A stretch of 64,000 nucleotides of DNA, taken from contig NZ_CP059467.1 of NCBI RefSeq assembly GCF_017894365.1, positions 682,001 to 746,000 of the forward strand, given 5' to 3'. A program made the translations under genes and the position numbers. The first letter of the stretch is position 1. Each line of letters starts with the position of its first letter. A model generated the notes under the pieces. That model worked only from the letters and a program-made list of their open reading frames with translations. It did not search any database and had not been told where the DNA came from. The DNA is from Aromatoleum bremense. GTDB lineage: Bacteria; Pseudomonadota; Gammaproteobacteria; Burkholderiales; Rhodocyclaceae. Positions 1 through 8,109 of the stretch are shown piece by piece.

Positions 1-679
1 CCTTGTCCCACTCTTCCTTCTTCATCAGGATCGGCTGGACGATGTGGTCCGAATACTTGCGGATCAGGCCGCGCAGCTTCCATCCCGACAGCAGGTCTTC
101 CTGGCCTTCGCGCAGGTGCAGCGTGATCTCGGTGCCGCGCGCGGCCTTGTCGATCGCTTCGACGGTGTATTCGCCGGCCGCGTCGCCGGTCATTGCGCAT
201 TCCCACTTCACACCTTCGCCCGCCGCCAGACCCGCGCGCCGCGTGACCACTGTCACCTTGTCGGCGACGATGAACGCCGAGTAGAAGCCGACCCCGAACT
301 GGCCGATCAGGTGCGCGTCCTTCTTCTGATCGCCCGTGAGCTGCGAGAAGAATTCCTTTGTCCCGGATTTGGCGATCGTGCCGAGGTGCGCGATCACTTC
401 CTCGCGACTCATGCCGATGCCGTTGTCCGACACGGTGACCGTCTTCGCATCGCTGTCGAAGCCGATGCGGATCGCCAGCTCGCTGTCGCCTTCGAACAGC
501 TCCGGTTTGTCGAGCGCTTCGAAACGCAGCTTGTCGCACGCGTCCGATGCGTTGGAAACCAGTTCGCGGAGGAATATTTCGCGGTTCGAGTACAGCGAGT
601 GGATCATCAGGTGAAGCAGCTGCTTCACCTCGGCCTGGAAATTGAGGGTCTGAGCGCCTGCGGCGTGCTCGGTCGTCAT
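1..679 (-). CDS. htpG: Chaperone HtpG (Hsp90), N-terminal part, cut by window edge
   Basis: Bacterial Hsp90, an ATP-driven cytosolic chaperone that remodels client proteins. The first 226 residues are visible and form the GHKL-type ATPase domain: ELVSNASDA at residues 39-47 (Glu/Asn for ATP and Mg), DNGIGM at 85-90 and the lid/glycine motif [12 protein letters not shown] at 125-136. The rest of the roughly 630-residue protein lies beyond base 1. The ATG at 677-679 follows GGAG at a spacing of about 9. A sigma-32 promoter sits just upstream, as expected for this gene. Identification is secure from the conserved motifs; only the 3' end is missing. Confidence 0.97.
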   Translation of the reverse strand, partial: MTTEHAAGAQTLNFQAEVKQLLHLMIHSLYSNREIFLRELVSNASDACDKLRFEALDKPELFEGDSELAIRIGFDSDAKTVTVSDNGIGMSREEVIAHLGTIAKSGTKEFFSQLTGDQKKDAHLIGQFGVGFYSAFIVADKVTVVTRRAGLAAGEGVKWECAMTGDAAGEYTVEAIDKAARGTEITLHLREGQEDLLSGWKLRGLIRKYSDHIVQPILMKKEEWDK

Positions 680-689
680 TGCGTGAACT

Positions 690-718
690 CCATCTGCTGA
701 TTAACGCGCAGCAGATGG
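690..718. repeat. Inverted repeat over the htpG promoter -10 (possible operator)
   Basis: A perfect 10-bp inverted repeat, CCATCTGCTG (690-699) and CAGCAGATGG (709-718), separated by exactly 9 bases. The distal arm lies inside the -10 element and the proximal arm in the leader just before the Shine-Dalgarno sequence. Because the predicted start site (about 706) lies between the arms, a DNA operator is more likely than an RNA hairpin. The arm sequence does not match CIRCE, although the 9-base spacer does. Confidence 0.6.
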
Positions 719-741
719 GAGCGGAGAGCCCGGATTTCAAG
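713..741 (-). promoter_or_regulatory. Sigma-32 (heat-shock) promoter of htpG
   Basis: On the minus strand CTTGAAA (741-735) is followed after 14 bases by TCCCATCT (720-713). This is close to the sigma-32 consensus CTTGAAA-N13/14-CCCCATNT. Transcription would start near 706, giving a leader of about 27 bases before the htpG ATG. Confidence 0.8.
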
Positions 742-754
742 CCCCCGCACGAGA

Positions 755-1315
755 TCAGACGTAGCGGATCTCGACCACTTCGATTTCGCGCGGCCCGGCC
801 GGACTCATGAAGCGCACGACGTCGCCTTCGCGCGCCTTGAGCAGTGCCCGTGCGAGCGGCGAGATCCAGCTGATCCGGCCGACGCTGGCGTCGGCCTCGT
901 CGACGCCGACGATCTGCCAGATCTGCTCGCTGCCGTCGTCACTGTCGACGTCGACGATGCTGACCGTGGCGCCGAAAAATACCTGGCCGATTTCCCGTTG
1001 GTCGGCGGGATCGACGACTTCGGCACTTTCGATGCGCTTGATCAGGAAACGGATGCGCCGGTCGATCTCGCGCAACCGTTTCTTGCCGTAGATGTAATCG
1101 CCATTCTCGGAACGGTCGCCATTCGACGCCGCCCAGGCGACGGTTTCGACCATCTTCGGCCGCTCGACGCGGACGAGGTGATCGAGTTCGCGGCGCAGGC
1201 TCTCATAACCGCGCCGCGTCATGTAGTTTTTCGCGCCGGCCGGCAGGCGCACCGCAACGGGTACCTCGTCGTCATCGTCGGCGCCGTCGTTTTCTGTCAC
1301 AAAGGCTTTGTTCAC
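755..1315 (-). CDS. greB: Transcription elongation factor GreB
   Basis: Stimulates cleavage of backtracked RNA in the RNA polymerase secondary channel. The 186-residue protein has an acidic N-terminal extension (residues 9-17, mostly Asp/Glu), a coiled-coil hairpin (about 30-105) carrying the acidic tip SENGDYIYGKK, and a C-terminal FKBP-like globular domain (about 110-186). The basic/aromatic composition and GDYIYGKK fit GreB better than GreA; a true GreA is encoded at 38570-39046. It starts with GTG at 1313-1315, and no ATG in frame gives a better N-terminus. A single gene between htpG and a lytic transglycosylase. Confidence 0.93.
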   Translation of the reverse strand: MNKAFVTENDGADDDDEVPVAVRLPAGAKNYMTRRGYESLRRELDHLVRVERPKMVETVAWAASNGDRSENGDYIYGKKRLREIDRRIRFLIKRIESAEVVDPADQREIGQVFFGATVSIVDVDSDDGSEQIWQIVGVDEADASVGRISWISPLARALLKAREGDVVRFMSPAGPREIEVVEIRYV

Positions 1316-1414
1316 GATGGGTATCCAGTTCTTCGGGAAGGGCTTGCAGGAATGCGATACCGAATCTGAGAATCTTGTTTGCCAACCTTATTTGCCAACC
1401 TCTCTTGCCGGTCG

Positions 1415-2620
1415 TCAGCGCTCAGCGTACGCCTTTCTCAACAGTTCGAGCACCCGCCGACCGGCGCGGCCGTCGGGCTCGAGCCCCTGCCCGCGCTGGA
1501 ACTGCTGCACCGCTTCGCGCGAACGGGCACCGAGCACGCCGTCAGCCTCTCCGGCGTCGTAGCCGAGTTGCGACAACAATGCCTGCACTTCGCGCCGCTC
1601 GGCGCGGGACAGGCCCGGGTCGTCGGTCGGCCACGAGGCGCGGAACGGCTCGCCGCCGCGGAGGCGATCGGACAAATGGGCGATCGCGAGCGCGTAGCTT
1701 TCGGCTGCGTTATAGGAATACAACGCATCGAAATTGCGCAGGACGAGGAAAGCCGGGCCCCGCTCGCCGGCGGGGAGCAGCAGGCCGGCGGCTTCGGTGC
1801 CCGGCTCGATCGCGCTTCCGTCCGCGCGCCGCACGCCGAGTGCGACCCATTCGGACAGCGCCCGTTTGTTGCGGCGTCCGGCGAGTTCGGCGTCGAAGTC
1901 GGGCGGGAGAACGACTTCGAAACCCCATGGCCGGCCCGTCTGCCAGCCCGCCTCGCGCAGAAAATTCGCCGTCGAGGCGAGCGCATCGGGAACGCTGTCG
2001 ATCAGATCGCGCCGGCCGTCGCCGTCGAAATCGACCGCGACGCGCTTGAACGTGGATGGCATGAACTGCGTGTGGCCGAACGCACCGGCCCACGAACCGG
2101 CCAGACGCTGCGGTGCAATGTGGCCGTCCTCGATGATCTTCAGCGCAGTGAAGAATTCACCGCGAAAAAAGGCCTGACGCCGCCCGAAGCAGGACAGGGT
2201 CGCGAGCGAAACGAGCAGCGGGCGCTTGCCGAAATTGCGCCCGAAGTTGCTCTCGACGCCCCACACCGCAACGACGGTGGCCGGATCGACACCATATCGC
2301 GCCTCGATGTCCTGCAGCGTCCCGGCCCATTGGACGGCCATTGCACGGCCGTCGGCGACGCGTTCGTCGTCCACCAGCCCTGCCAGATAGTCCCAGATCG
2401 GCGTGCGGAATTCGGGCTGGTAATCGAGCAAGCCGATCACCGCCATGTCCGGTTCGAGACCATCCACATGCTGCTCGAAGGTTGCCGGCGCGATCTCGTG
2501 CGTCGCGGCCACGCCGCGCAACTGCTTGAGGCAGTCGGCAAAAGACTCCTGCGCGTCGGCGTGAAACGGAAGCAGCGCGGCACACAGCAGGGACCAAGCG
2601 GGGAGGCGTCGGGGAATCAT
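1415..2620 (-). CDS. Lytic murein transglycosylase, MltB-like, with peptidoglycan-binding domain
   Basis: Periplasmic enzyme cleaving the MurNAc-GlcNAc bond of peptidoglycan. The ATG at 2618-2620 gives a signal peptide (cleavage probably after ADA, residue 23); upstream in-frame ATGs would add an arginine-rich stretch and are rejected. The SLT_2/MltB catalytic domain covers about residues 25-310 with the catalytic Glu in WGVESNFG (E123). A PG_binding_1 domain fills about 335-400 (LGYDAGEADG, then AVQQFQ). There is no lipobox, so it is probably soluble rather than membrane-anchored like classical MltB. Length 401. The family is certain; the subfamily assignment is an inference. Confidence 0.9.
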   Translation of the reverse strand: MIPRRLPAWSLLCAALLPFHADAQESFADCLKQLRGVAATHEIAPATFEQHVDGLEPDMAVIGLLDYQPEFRTPIWDYLAGLVDDERVADGRAMAVQWAGTLQDIEARYGVDPATVVAVWGVESNFGRNFGKRPLLVSLATLSCFGRRQAFFRGEFFTALKIIEDGHIAPQRLAGSWAGAFGHTQFMPSTFKRVAVDFDGDGRRDLIDSVPDALASTANFLREAGWQTGRPWGFEVVLPPDFDAELAGRRNKRALSEWVALGVRRADGSAIEPGTEAAGLLLPAGERGPAFLVLRNFDALYSYNAAESYALAIAHLSDRLRGGEPFRASWPTDDPGLSRAERREVQALLSQLGYDAGEADGVLGARSREAVQQFQRGQGLEPDGRAGRRVLELLRKAYAER

Positions 2621-2898
2621 TGTGGAACGGCTCGGGCAGTGGCGGACAGCGGCGAACGGGGCGGACGCAATTCGGACGCGGAGCCTGACACGAATGGCGG
2701 AACGAGGCAACCGGAGACACTCACGCCATTTTCGTGCCCGGCACGACCACCGATCCCGCATCCCTTGTCGATCGTGCAGTTGCCCGCTTCCAAAAGCCCG
2801 GACGGAGTTGTCATTGCCCGTTCTGCGGCATACCATCCAGCGTTACTGGCTCCGCCGCCCGGACGGCGTGCAATCCCCCTAAATTGAACAGGTATACG

Positions 2899-3114
2899 AT
2901 GAGCGAGGAAGCATTCGACGACGTTACCAGCCTGCAGGTGAGGCTGGCCGAACTCAGGGCCGAGCATCGCGACCTCGACGAGGCGATCAGCCACCTTGAT
3001 GCTTCGCCGCAGGAAGATGAATTGCTGTTGCGCCGCCTCAAAAAGCGCAAGCTCGCACTGAAAGACAGGATCGCCGTCGTCGAACGCATGCTCGAACCCG
3101 ACGAGCGGGCCTGA
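2899..3114 (+). CDS. Small coiled-coil protein of the YdcH/DUF465 family
   Basis: A 71-residue acidic/basic helical protein. The pattern RLAELRAEHRDLDEAI followed by LLLRRLKKRKLALKDRI (about 44-60) is typical of DUF465, small proteins predicted to form a helical hairpin. No biochemical function is established. The ATG at 2899 is preferred because the in-frame stretch upstream (from 2734) is proline- and arginine-rich and shows no coding character. It ends 28 bp before the MetY-like gene, so co-transcription is possible. Confidence 0.8.
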   Translation: MSEEAFDDVTSLQVRLAELRAEHRDLDEAISHLDASPQEDELLLRRLKKRKLALKDRIAVVERMLEPDERA

Positions 3115-3142
3115 AGCCGGACGACGAGGATTCAGGCCGCCA

Positions 3143-4447
3143 ATGACCCAATACGGATCCCCTGCTCCCGAGACGCTCGCCCTGCATGCAGGGCAGTCCC
3201 CTGATCCGGCATTCGGCGCCCGCGCGACGCCGATCTATTTCACCGCTGGCTACGTCTTTCCGGATGCCGATCACGCTGCGGCGCTGTTCAACCACGAACG
3301 ACCGGGGCACGTCGATACGCGCCTCTCGAACCCGACCAACGCAGTCCTCGAGGAGCGCGTCGCGGCCCTTGAAGGGGGTATCGGCGCGATTGCGCTGGCG
3401 AGCGGCCAGGCTGCGCTGCATGTCGCGATCGTGACACTGATGGGCGCCGGCCATCATATCGTTGCGTCGCGTTCGCTATGCGGTGCAGCGCGCAATCTGC
3501 TGGCCCACACGCTGCCGCGCTTCGGTGTCCGGACGACCTTCGTCGATCCGCGCCGCCCGGACGAATGGCGCGACGCGATCAGGCCCGAAACCCGTCTCCT
3601 GTTCGGTGAGGCGCTCGGCAATCCCGGCCTCGAGGTGCTCGACATTCCCGCCGTCGCGGCGATCGCCCATGCCCGGCGCGTCCCGCTGCTCGTCGATGCG
3701 ACGCTGGTCACACCCTGCCTGCAGCGCCCGTTGTCGCTCGGCGCAGATCTGGTCCTGCACTCGGCCACCGAGTTTCTCGGCGGCCACGGCGTCGCCGTCG
3801 GTGGCCTGCTGGTCGATGGCGGACGGTTCGACTGGGAGCAGTCCGGCCTGTTCCCGACGCTGACCGAGCCGTACGACGGCTTTCACGGCATGGATTTCAC
3901 CGAGGAGTCCCCGGTCGCGGCCTTCCTGTTGCGCGCCCGGTGCGAGGCGCTGCCGGACTTCGGTGCCTGTCTCTCGCCGATGAACGCATTCCAGATCCTC
4001 CAGGGCATCGAGACGCTGCCGCTGCGGATGCGGGCGCACGTCGCGAACGCGCGTGTCGTGGCCGCCCATCTTGCCCGTCAAGCGCTCGTCGCACGAGTCG
4101 CGTATCCGGGACTCCCGACTCATCCCGATCACGAGCTGGCGAGCCGCCTGTTGCCCGATGGAACGGGCCCGGTCCTGTCCTTCGAACTGACCGGCGGACG
4201 CGAGGCCGGCCGCGCCTTCATCGAGAGCCTGAAAGTGTTCTCGCACCTGGCGAACATCGGCGAGGCCAAGTCGCTCGTCAGCCACCCTGCGAGCACGACC
4301 CATTCCCGCCTGTCCGCCTCCGGGCTCGCTGCGACCGGGATCGGCGAAGGCACGGTGCGACTGTCGGTGGGGCTCGAGCACGTCGACGACCTGGTCGAAG
4401 ACCTGGACCGCGGACTGTATGCGGCGGACCGGGTGGCCCGGGGGTAG
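3143..4447 (+). CDS. O-acetylhomoserine sulfhydrylase-like protein lacking the PLP lysine (probable pseudoenzyme)
   Basis: A 434-residue member of the Cys/Met-metabolism PLP family, closest by pattern to MetY. LEGG..ALASGQAAL (76-92), GNPGLEVLD (159-167), VDAT (184-187), PGLPTHPDHELA and HPASTTHS are all well conserved. The PLP Schiff-base lysine, normally in HSATK(F/Y)GGHG, is Glu210 here (HSATEFLGGHG; codon GAG at 3770-3772). The Tyr that stacks on PLP in LYGGTYN is Cys113 (LCGAARN), and the Tyr-x-Arg phosphate contact is Asp58-Thr-Arg60. Asp185, Ser207 and Thr209 remain. The frame is intact, so this is not a decayed gene. Normal PLP catalysis should be impossible; the real role is unknown. 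It lies 3 bp upstream of an alpha/beta hydrolase. A functional relative, MetZ, is encoded at 59718-60887. Confidence 0.85.
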   Translation: MTQYGSPAPETLALHAGQSPDPAFGARATPIYFTAGYVFPDADHAAALFNHERPGHVDTRLSNPTNAVLEERVAALEGGIGAIALASGQAALHVAIVTLMGAGHHIVASRSLCGAARNLLAHTLPRFGVRTTFVDPRRPDEWRDAIRPETRLLFGEALGNPGLEVLDIPAVAAIAHARRVPLLVDATLVTPCLQRPLSLGADLVLHSATEFLGGHGVAVGGLLVDGGRFDWEQSGLFPTLTEPYDGFHGMDFTEESPVAAFLLRARCEALPDFGACLSPMNAFQILQGIETLPLRMRAHVANARVVAAHLARQALVARVAYPGLPTHPDHELASRLLPDGTGPVLSFELTGGREAGRAFIESLKVFSHLANIGEAKSLVSHPASTTHSRLSASGLAATGIGEGTVRLSVGLEHVDDLVEDLDRGLYAADRVARG

Positions 4448-4450
4448 ACG

Positions 4451-5260
4451 GTGCAGCTGACGGTATCCGGGCTCCCGGTCTTCATCTACACCGGCGGACA
4501 GATTTTCGTTCCCGCGCGGCCGGTCGTCGTGCTGCTGCATGGCGCCGCTCACGATCACAGCGTGTGGAACTTCCAGGCGCGCCACCTCGCGCGCCACGGT
4601 TTTTCGGTGCTCGCCCCGGATCTCCCCGGACATGGCCGCTCGGGCGGCGCCCCGCTCGCGTCGATCGAAGCGCTCGCAGGCTGGCTCGCGGCGCTGCTCG
4701 ATGCGGCCGGCGTCCGGCGTGCCGCCCTCGCCGGTCACAGCATGGGATCGCTCGTCGCGCTGCAGGCGGCGGCACAGTTCCCCGACCGCATCACGCAGCT
4801 GATTCTGCTCGGAAGCGTCGCGCCGATGCCGGTTGCCGAACCGCTGCTGTCCGCCGCGCACGTTGACCGGGCCGCAGCCCACGCGATGATCAACCACTGG
4901 TCCTACACTTTCGCGTCGCAGCTCGGGGCGAGCGCGGTGCCGGGAATCTCGCTCATGGGGCTGAATCGCCGCCTCATGGAACGACAGGGCGACAGCGTGC
5001 TGGCCATCGACCTCGGCGCCTGCAACGCCTACGAAAACGGTCTCGCAGCTGCGGCGGCGGTCCGCTGCCCGACGCTGCTGCTCTGCGCCGATCGCGACCA
5101 GATGACTCCGAGGCGCGCAGTCAAACCCCTGCATGAAGCGCTTGCCGGGGTAGCGGACGGCGCACGTATGATATCCATTCCTCGTGCCGGGCACGCAATG
5201 CTGGCGGAGGCCCCCGATGCAGTGGGCAATGCCATACGGAGCTTCCTCACCCGCCGCTGA
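4451..5260 (+). CDS. Alpha/beta hydrolase
   Basis: A 269-residue alpha/beta-hydrolase-fold protein, substrate unknown. The oxyanion-hole strand LLHGAAHD is at 28-35, the nucleophile elbow GHSMG gives Ser97, the acid is Asp216 (CADRDQMTP) and the base His248 (RAGHAML), so the triad looks complete. There is no signal peptide, so it is cytoplasmic. The GTG start at 4451 lies 3 bp after the stop of the MetY-like gene, and co-translation is likely. Esterase, acyl-transferase-like or C-C hydrolase activities are all possible for this fold; pairing with a homoserine-ester-type enzyme suggests an ester or thioester substrate, but that is inference only. Confidence 0.85.
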   Translation: MQLTVSGLPVFIYTGGQIFVPARPVVVLLHGAAHDHSVWNFQARHLARHGFSVLAPDLPGHGRSGGAPLASIEALAGWLAALLDAAGVRRAALAGHSMGSLVALQAAAQFPDRITQLILLGSVAPMPVAEPLLSAAHVDRAAAHAMINHWSYTFASQLGASAVPGISLMGLNRRLMERQGDSVLAIDLGACNAYENGLAAAAAVRCPTLLLCADRDQMTPRRAVKPLHEALAGVADGARMISIPRAGHAMLAEAPDAVGNAIRSFLTRR

Positions 5261-5323
5261 CAACAAGACAAAGAGGCAATCCGTGCGCTGCATCGACAAC
5301 AAAGTCCACAACAGGAGAGAGAG

Positions 5324-6118
5324 ATGTCGCAGCCGGAGGATGTCAAGCTGGGAACCGAGGAGTGGGTGTTTCCCGTTGTCCGGGACGTCGGGGCGGGTGC
5401 GCCGTTGCACTGGATCAGGAGCGGCTGGGCGGATTTCCGTGCCTGCCCGATACCGAGCCTGTTTTACGGATTCTGCTTTGCCGCGATGGGATTACTCGTC
5501 ACGATGGTTTTCGAGCACGCCTACGCCTACACGGTCGCGCTCACGTCGGGCTTTCTCCTGCTCGGGCCGTTTCTCGCGATGGGCCTCTACGAGATCAGCC
5601 GGCGGCGCGAGCAAGGCGCGACCTGCGCCCTCCTCCCCACCCTGACGGTGTGGAAGCGCAACGCCGGCAACATCGGCATTTTCGCCGTCGTGCTGGGCAT
5701 CGTGTTCCTCGTCTGGGCCCGCGCATCAATGGTCGTGTTCGCGCTGTTCTACACCAACGAGATGCCGAACCTGTCAGGCTTTCTGACGCAGTTGCTGGCC
5801 CTCGACAACCTCGAGTTCCTGCTCGTGTATTTCGGCGTCGGCCTGATCTTTGCGACCATCGTGTTCGCCGTCAGCGTGATTTCCGTGCCATTGATGCTCG
5901 ACCGCAACCAGGATGCGATTTCGTCGATGTTGACGAGCGTCGGGGCGTTGATGCGCAACCCGGGCGCGATGATCGTATGGGCTTTCATGATCGCCGGCCT
6001 CACGGTGATCGGATTCATGACCTTCCATCTCGGACTGGTGGTGCTGATGCCGATCGTCGGCCACGCGAGCTGGCATGCCTATCGCGACCTCGTCGTGCTG
6101 CCGGCCGCGCCGAGCTGA
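5324..6118 (+). CDS. DUF2189 integral membrane protein
   Basis: A 264-residue inner-membrane protein with about six hydrophobic segments (roughly 48-65, 68-90, 115-140, 160-190, 218-240 and 240-258). The N-terminal layout (WIRSGWADFRACP, then SLFYGFCF) and overall length match DUF2189 proteins, whose function is unknown. It has a strong Shine-Dalgarno (GGAGAGAGAG) before the ATG at 5324. It is the third gene in the same direction after the MetY-like and hydrolase genes, with a 63-bp gap, so operon membership is plausible but not proven. Confidence 0.8.
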   Translation: MSQPEDVKLGTEEWVFPVVRDVGAGAPLHWIRSGWADFRACPIPSLFYGFCFAAMGLLVTMVFEHAYAYTVALTSGFLLLGPFLAMGLYEISRRREQGATCALLPTLTVWKRNAGNIGIFAVVLGIVFLVWARASMVVFALFYTNEMPNLSGFLTQLLALDNLEFLLVYFGVGLIFATIVFAVSVISVPLMLDRNQDAISSMLTSVGALMRNPGAMIVWAFMIAGLTVIGFMTFHLGLVVLMPIVGHASWHAYRDLVVLPAAPS

Positions 6119-6127
6119 AGAACGTCG

Positions 6128-6979
6128 TCAATCGTTCAATTCGAGCACCAGCGGCTGATGGTCGGACGCCGGTGTCGCGGCGTACACCTCCACCTTCGCG
6201 ACACGAGCGGCGAGATCATCCGACACCCAGGCGTAATCGCAACAATAGGCTCGCCCGGGCCACTCGGCACCGTGAAGGCCGACCGTCGGATCATGTGCAT
6301 GGCTGCCGTGCTTCACGCGCCAGACGTCCCGCCACGGCGGGACGTGTAACGCGATATCCGCCGACATCAGCGTGTAGGCGCCGGATCCCGGCTCACAATT
6401 GAAGTCCCCGCAGACGACTGCGGCCAATGGTCCGCGCCGTGCCGCAAAAGCCGGGCTGGCTTCCCTGCCGCCAGGGCCGTTGCGGACATGTCCGGCAACC
6501 TCCTTCTGCAGCGCCCGCAACATGGCCACCTGCGCCGCGCGCTGTCGCGCGGAATAGTATTCGAGATGCGTCGTCAGGATGCGGACCGGCCCCCATGGCG
6601 CCTGCAGTACGGCCTCGACGCAGCAGCGCTGCATCGCGGGCTGTCCCGGGTCGGCGGGACACGGAAGCTGATGCCGGAATACGGGGCCGACCGCAAGTCG
6701 CGACAGCATCAGGTTGCCGAAACGCGCCCGCCCGCCGGCGCCATCGGGCACGTCGACGCCCGCCCCATATATCGCTTCATGGCCGGGAAAGGCCGCAGCC
6801 AGGATTCCCACTCCGTCTTCCCGGTTGCCGCCTTCGAGGCCGGGGAAATTCTGCGCGACTTCCTGCAGGCAGATCACTTCCGCGTCGCCGATGTCATGGA
6901 TCGCGGCGACGGTCCGCGCCAGGTCGACGCGCCCGTCCGCGCCGCGGCCCCATTGAATGTTCCACGAAACAATGCGCAT
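6128..6979 (-). CDS. Endonuclease/exonuclease/phosphatase (EEP) family hydrolase
   Basis: A 283-residue metal-dependent phosphodiesterase of the DNase I-like EEP superfamily. All core motifs are visible: SWNIQWG (5-11), ICLQEV (metal-binding Glu), THLEYYS, GDFNCEPGS (catalytic Asp/Asn), CDYAWVSDD and the C-terminal SDHQPL (catalytic His). There is no signal peptide. The substrate cannot be read from the sequence; relatives include nucleases, sphingomyelinase-like and inositol phosphatase-like enzymes. It converges with the DUF2189 gene (10-bp gap) and diverges from the cation exporter. Confidence 0.85.
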   Translation of the reverse strand: MRIVSWNIQWGRGADGRVDLARTVAAIHDIGDAEVICLQEVAQNFPGLEGGNREDGVGILAAAFPGHEAIYGAGVDVPDGAGGRARFGNLMLSRLAVGPVFRHQLPCPADPGQPAMQRCCVEAVLQAPWGPVRILTTHLEYYSARQRAAQVAMLRALQKEVAGHVRNGPGGREASPAFAARRGPLAAVVCGDFNCEPGSGAYTLMSADIALHVPPWRDVWRVKHGSHAHDPTVGLHGAEWPGRAYCCDYAWVSDDLAARVAKVEVYAATPASDHQPLVLELND

Positions 6980-7131
6980 ACTTCAACTCCGGTTGACCCG
7001 CCCGAACCCTCTCGTCCGGACGATCACGCACGCGCGCCCGGACCATGGGCAAATATCGAGCACGGAACATACTCATTGTAGGCATCCCCGCACGGGAACG
7101 CGGCAGGCACCTTTCGACGACCACGAACAGG

Positions 7132-8109
7132 ATGACGGCGATTCACGATCACGCGCATCACGGGCACGGCGAGGCCCTCCACCCCGACGGGCGCCCCAAC
7201 CGCGCCTTGCCCTGGGCGCTCGCGATGACCCTGAGCTTCGCGGCAGTCGAGGCCATAGCAGGCGGGTGGTCAGGTTCGCTGGCGCTGCTCGGGGATGCCG
7301 GACACATGCTCACCGACAGCCTCGCCCTGGCACTGGCGACCGCGGCGAGCATGTTGGCCCGCCGTCCCTCCAGCGCCCGCCACACGTATGGGCTGCGCCG
7401 CGTCGAGACTCTCGCCGGGATGCTCAACGGACTGTTCATGCTGCTCGTCGTGGCGCTGATCGCGTGGCACGCGATCGAGCGCCTGATCACGCCGCACCCG
7501 GTGCAGGCCGGCACCGTGATCGGCGTCGCCGCGCTGGGACTCGCGGTCAACGTGATCGTCGCGTGGATGCTGTCACACGGCGAAGGCGATCTGAACACGC
7601 GCGCCGCGCTGCTTCACGTACTCGGCGATCTGCTCGGTTCTGTCGCCGCGCTCGCGTCCGGGATCGTAATCCATTACACCGGCTGGTACCCGGCCGACCC
7701 CCTGCTGTCGATGCTGATCTGCGGGCTGATCCTCGCCTCGACGCTGAAATTGCTTCGCGTGGCGACGCACACACTGCTCGAAGGCGTGCCCGACAATCTC
7801 TCACTGGTCGCGATCGGCCACGCGATGGCGGAAGTCGAAGGAGTGCATTCGATTCACGACCTGCACGTGTGGAGCCTGGACTCGAACCATGTCGCACTTT
7901 CGGCGCATGTTGTCCTGCACTCGTGGCAAGCGTGGCCGACAGCCCTCGTTGCGCTGCAACGACTCCTCGCCGACCAGTTCGGCATCGACCATGCGACGCT
8001 CCAGCCTGAACCCTTGCCGGGCCAGATCGTCACATTTTCGTCGCGCCATCCCAGGCCCAAGTCTCCAGCGGGCACTCCCGCCGGACCCCGCGGAGCAAGG
8101 GAGACGTGA
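7132..8109 (+). CDS. Cation diffusion facilitator (CDF) family metal exporter
   Basis: Inner-membrane proton-driven exporter of Zn2+/Co2+/Cd2+-type ions. The N-terminus is His-rich (HDHAHHGHG), followed by six transmembrane segments with the CDF metal sites: GDAGHMLTDS (TM2, Asp/His/Asp) and HVLGDLLGS (TM5, His and Asp). A cytoplasmic C-terminal domain contains GVHSIHDLHVW. The ATG at 7132 puts the His-rich tail at the N-terminus as in ZitB/CzcD; an in-frame ATG at 7045 would add 29 residues and is less likely. About 325 residues. No metal-regulator gene is adjacent. Confidence 0.9.
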   Translation: MTAIHDHAHHGHGEALHPDGRPNRALPWALAMTLSFAAVEAIAGGWSGSLALLGDAGHMLTDSLALALATAASMLARRPSSARHTYGLRRVETLAGMLNGLFMLLVVALIAWHAIERLITPHPVQAGTVIGVAALGLAVNVIVAWMLSHGEGDLNTRAALLHVLGDLLGSVAALASGIVIHYTGWYPADPLLSMLICGLILASTLKLLRVATHTLLEGVPDNLSLVAIGHAMAEVEGVHSIHDLHVWSLDSNHVALSAHVVLHSWQAWPTALVALQRLLADQFGIDHATLQPEPLPGQIVTFSSRHPRPKSPAGTPAGPRGARET

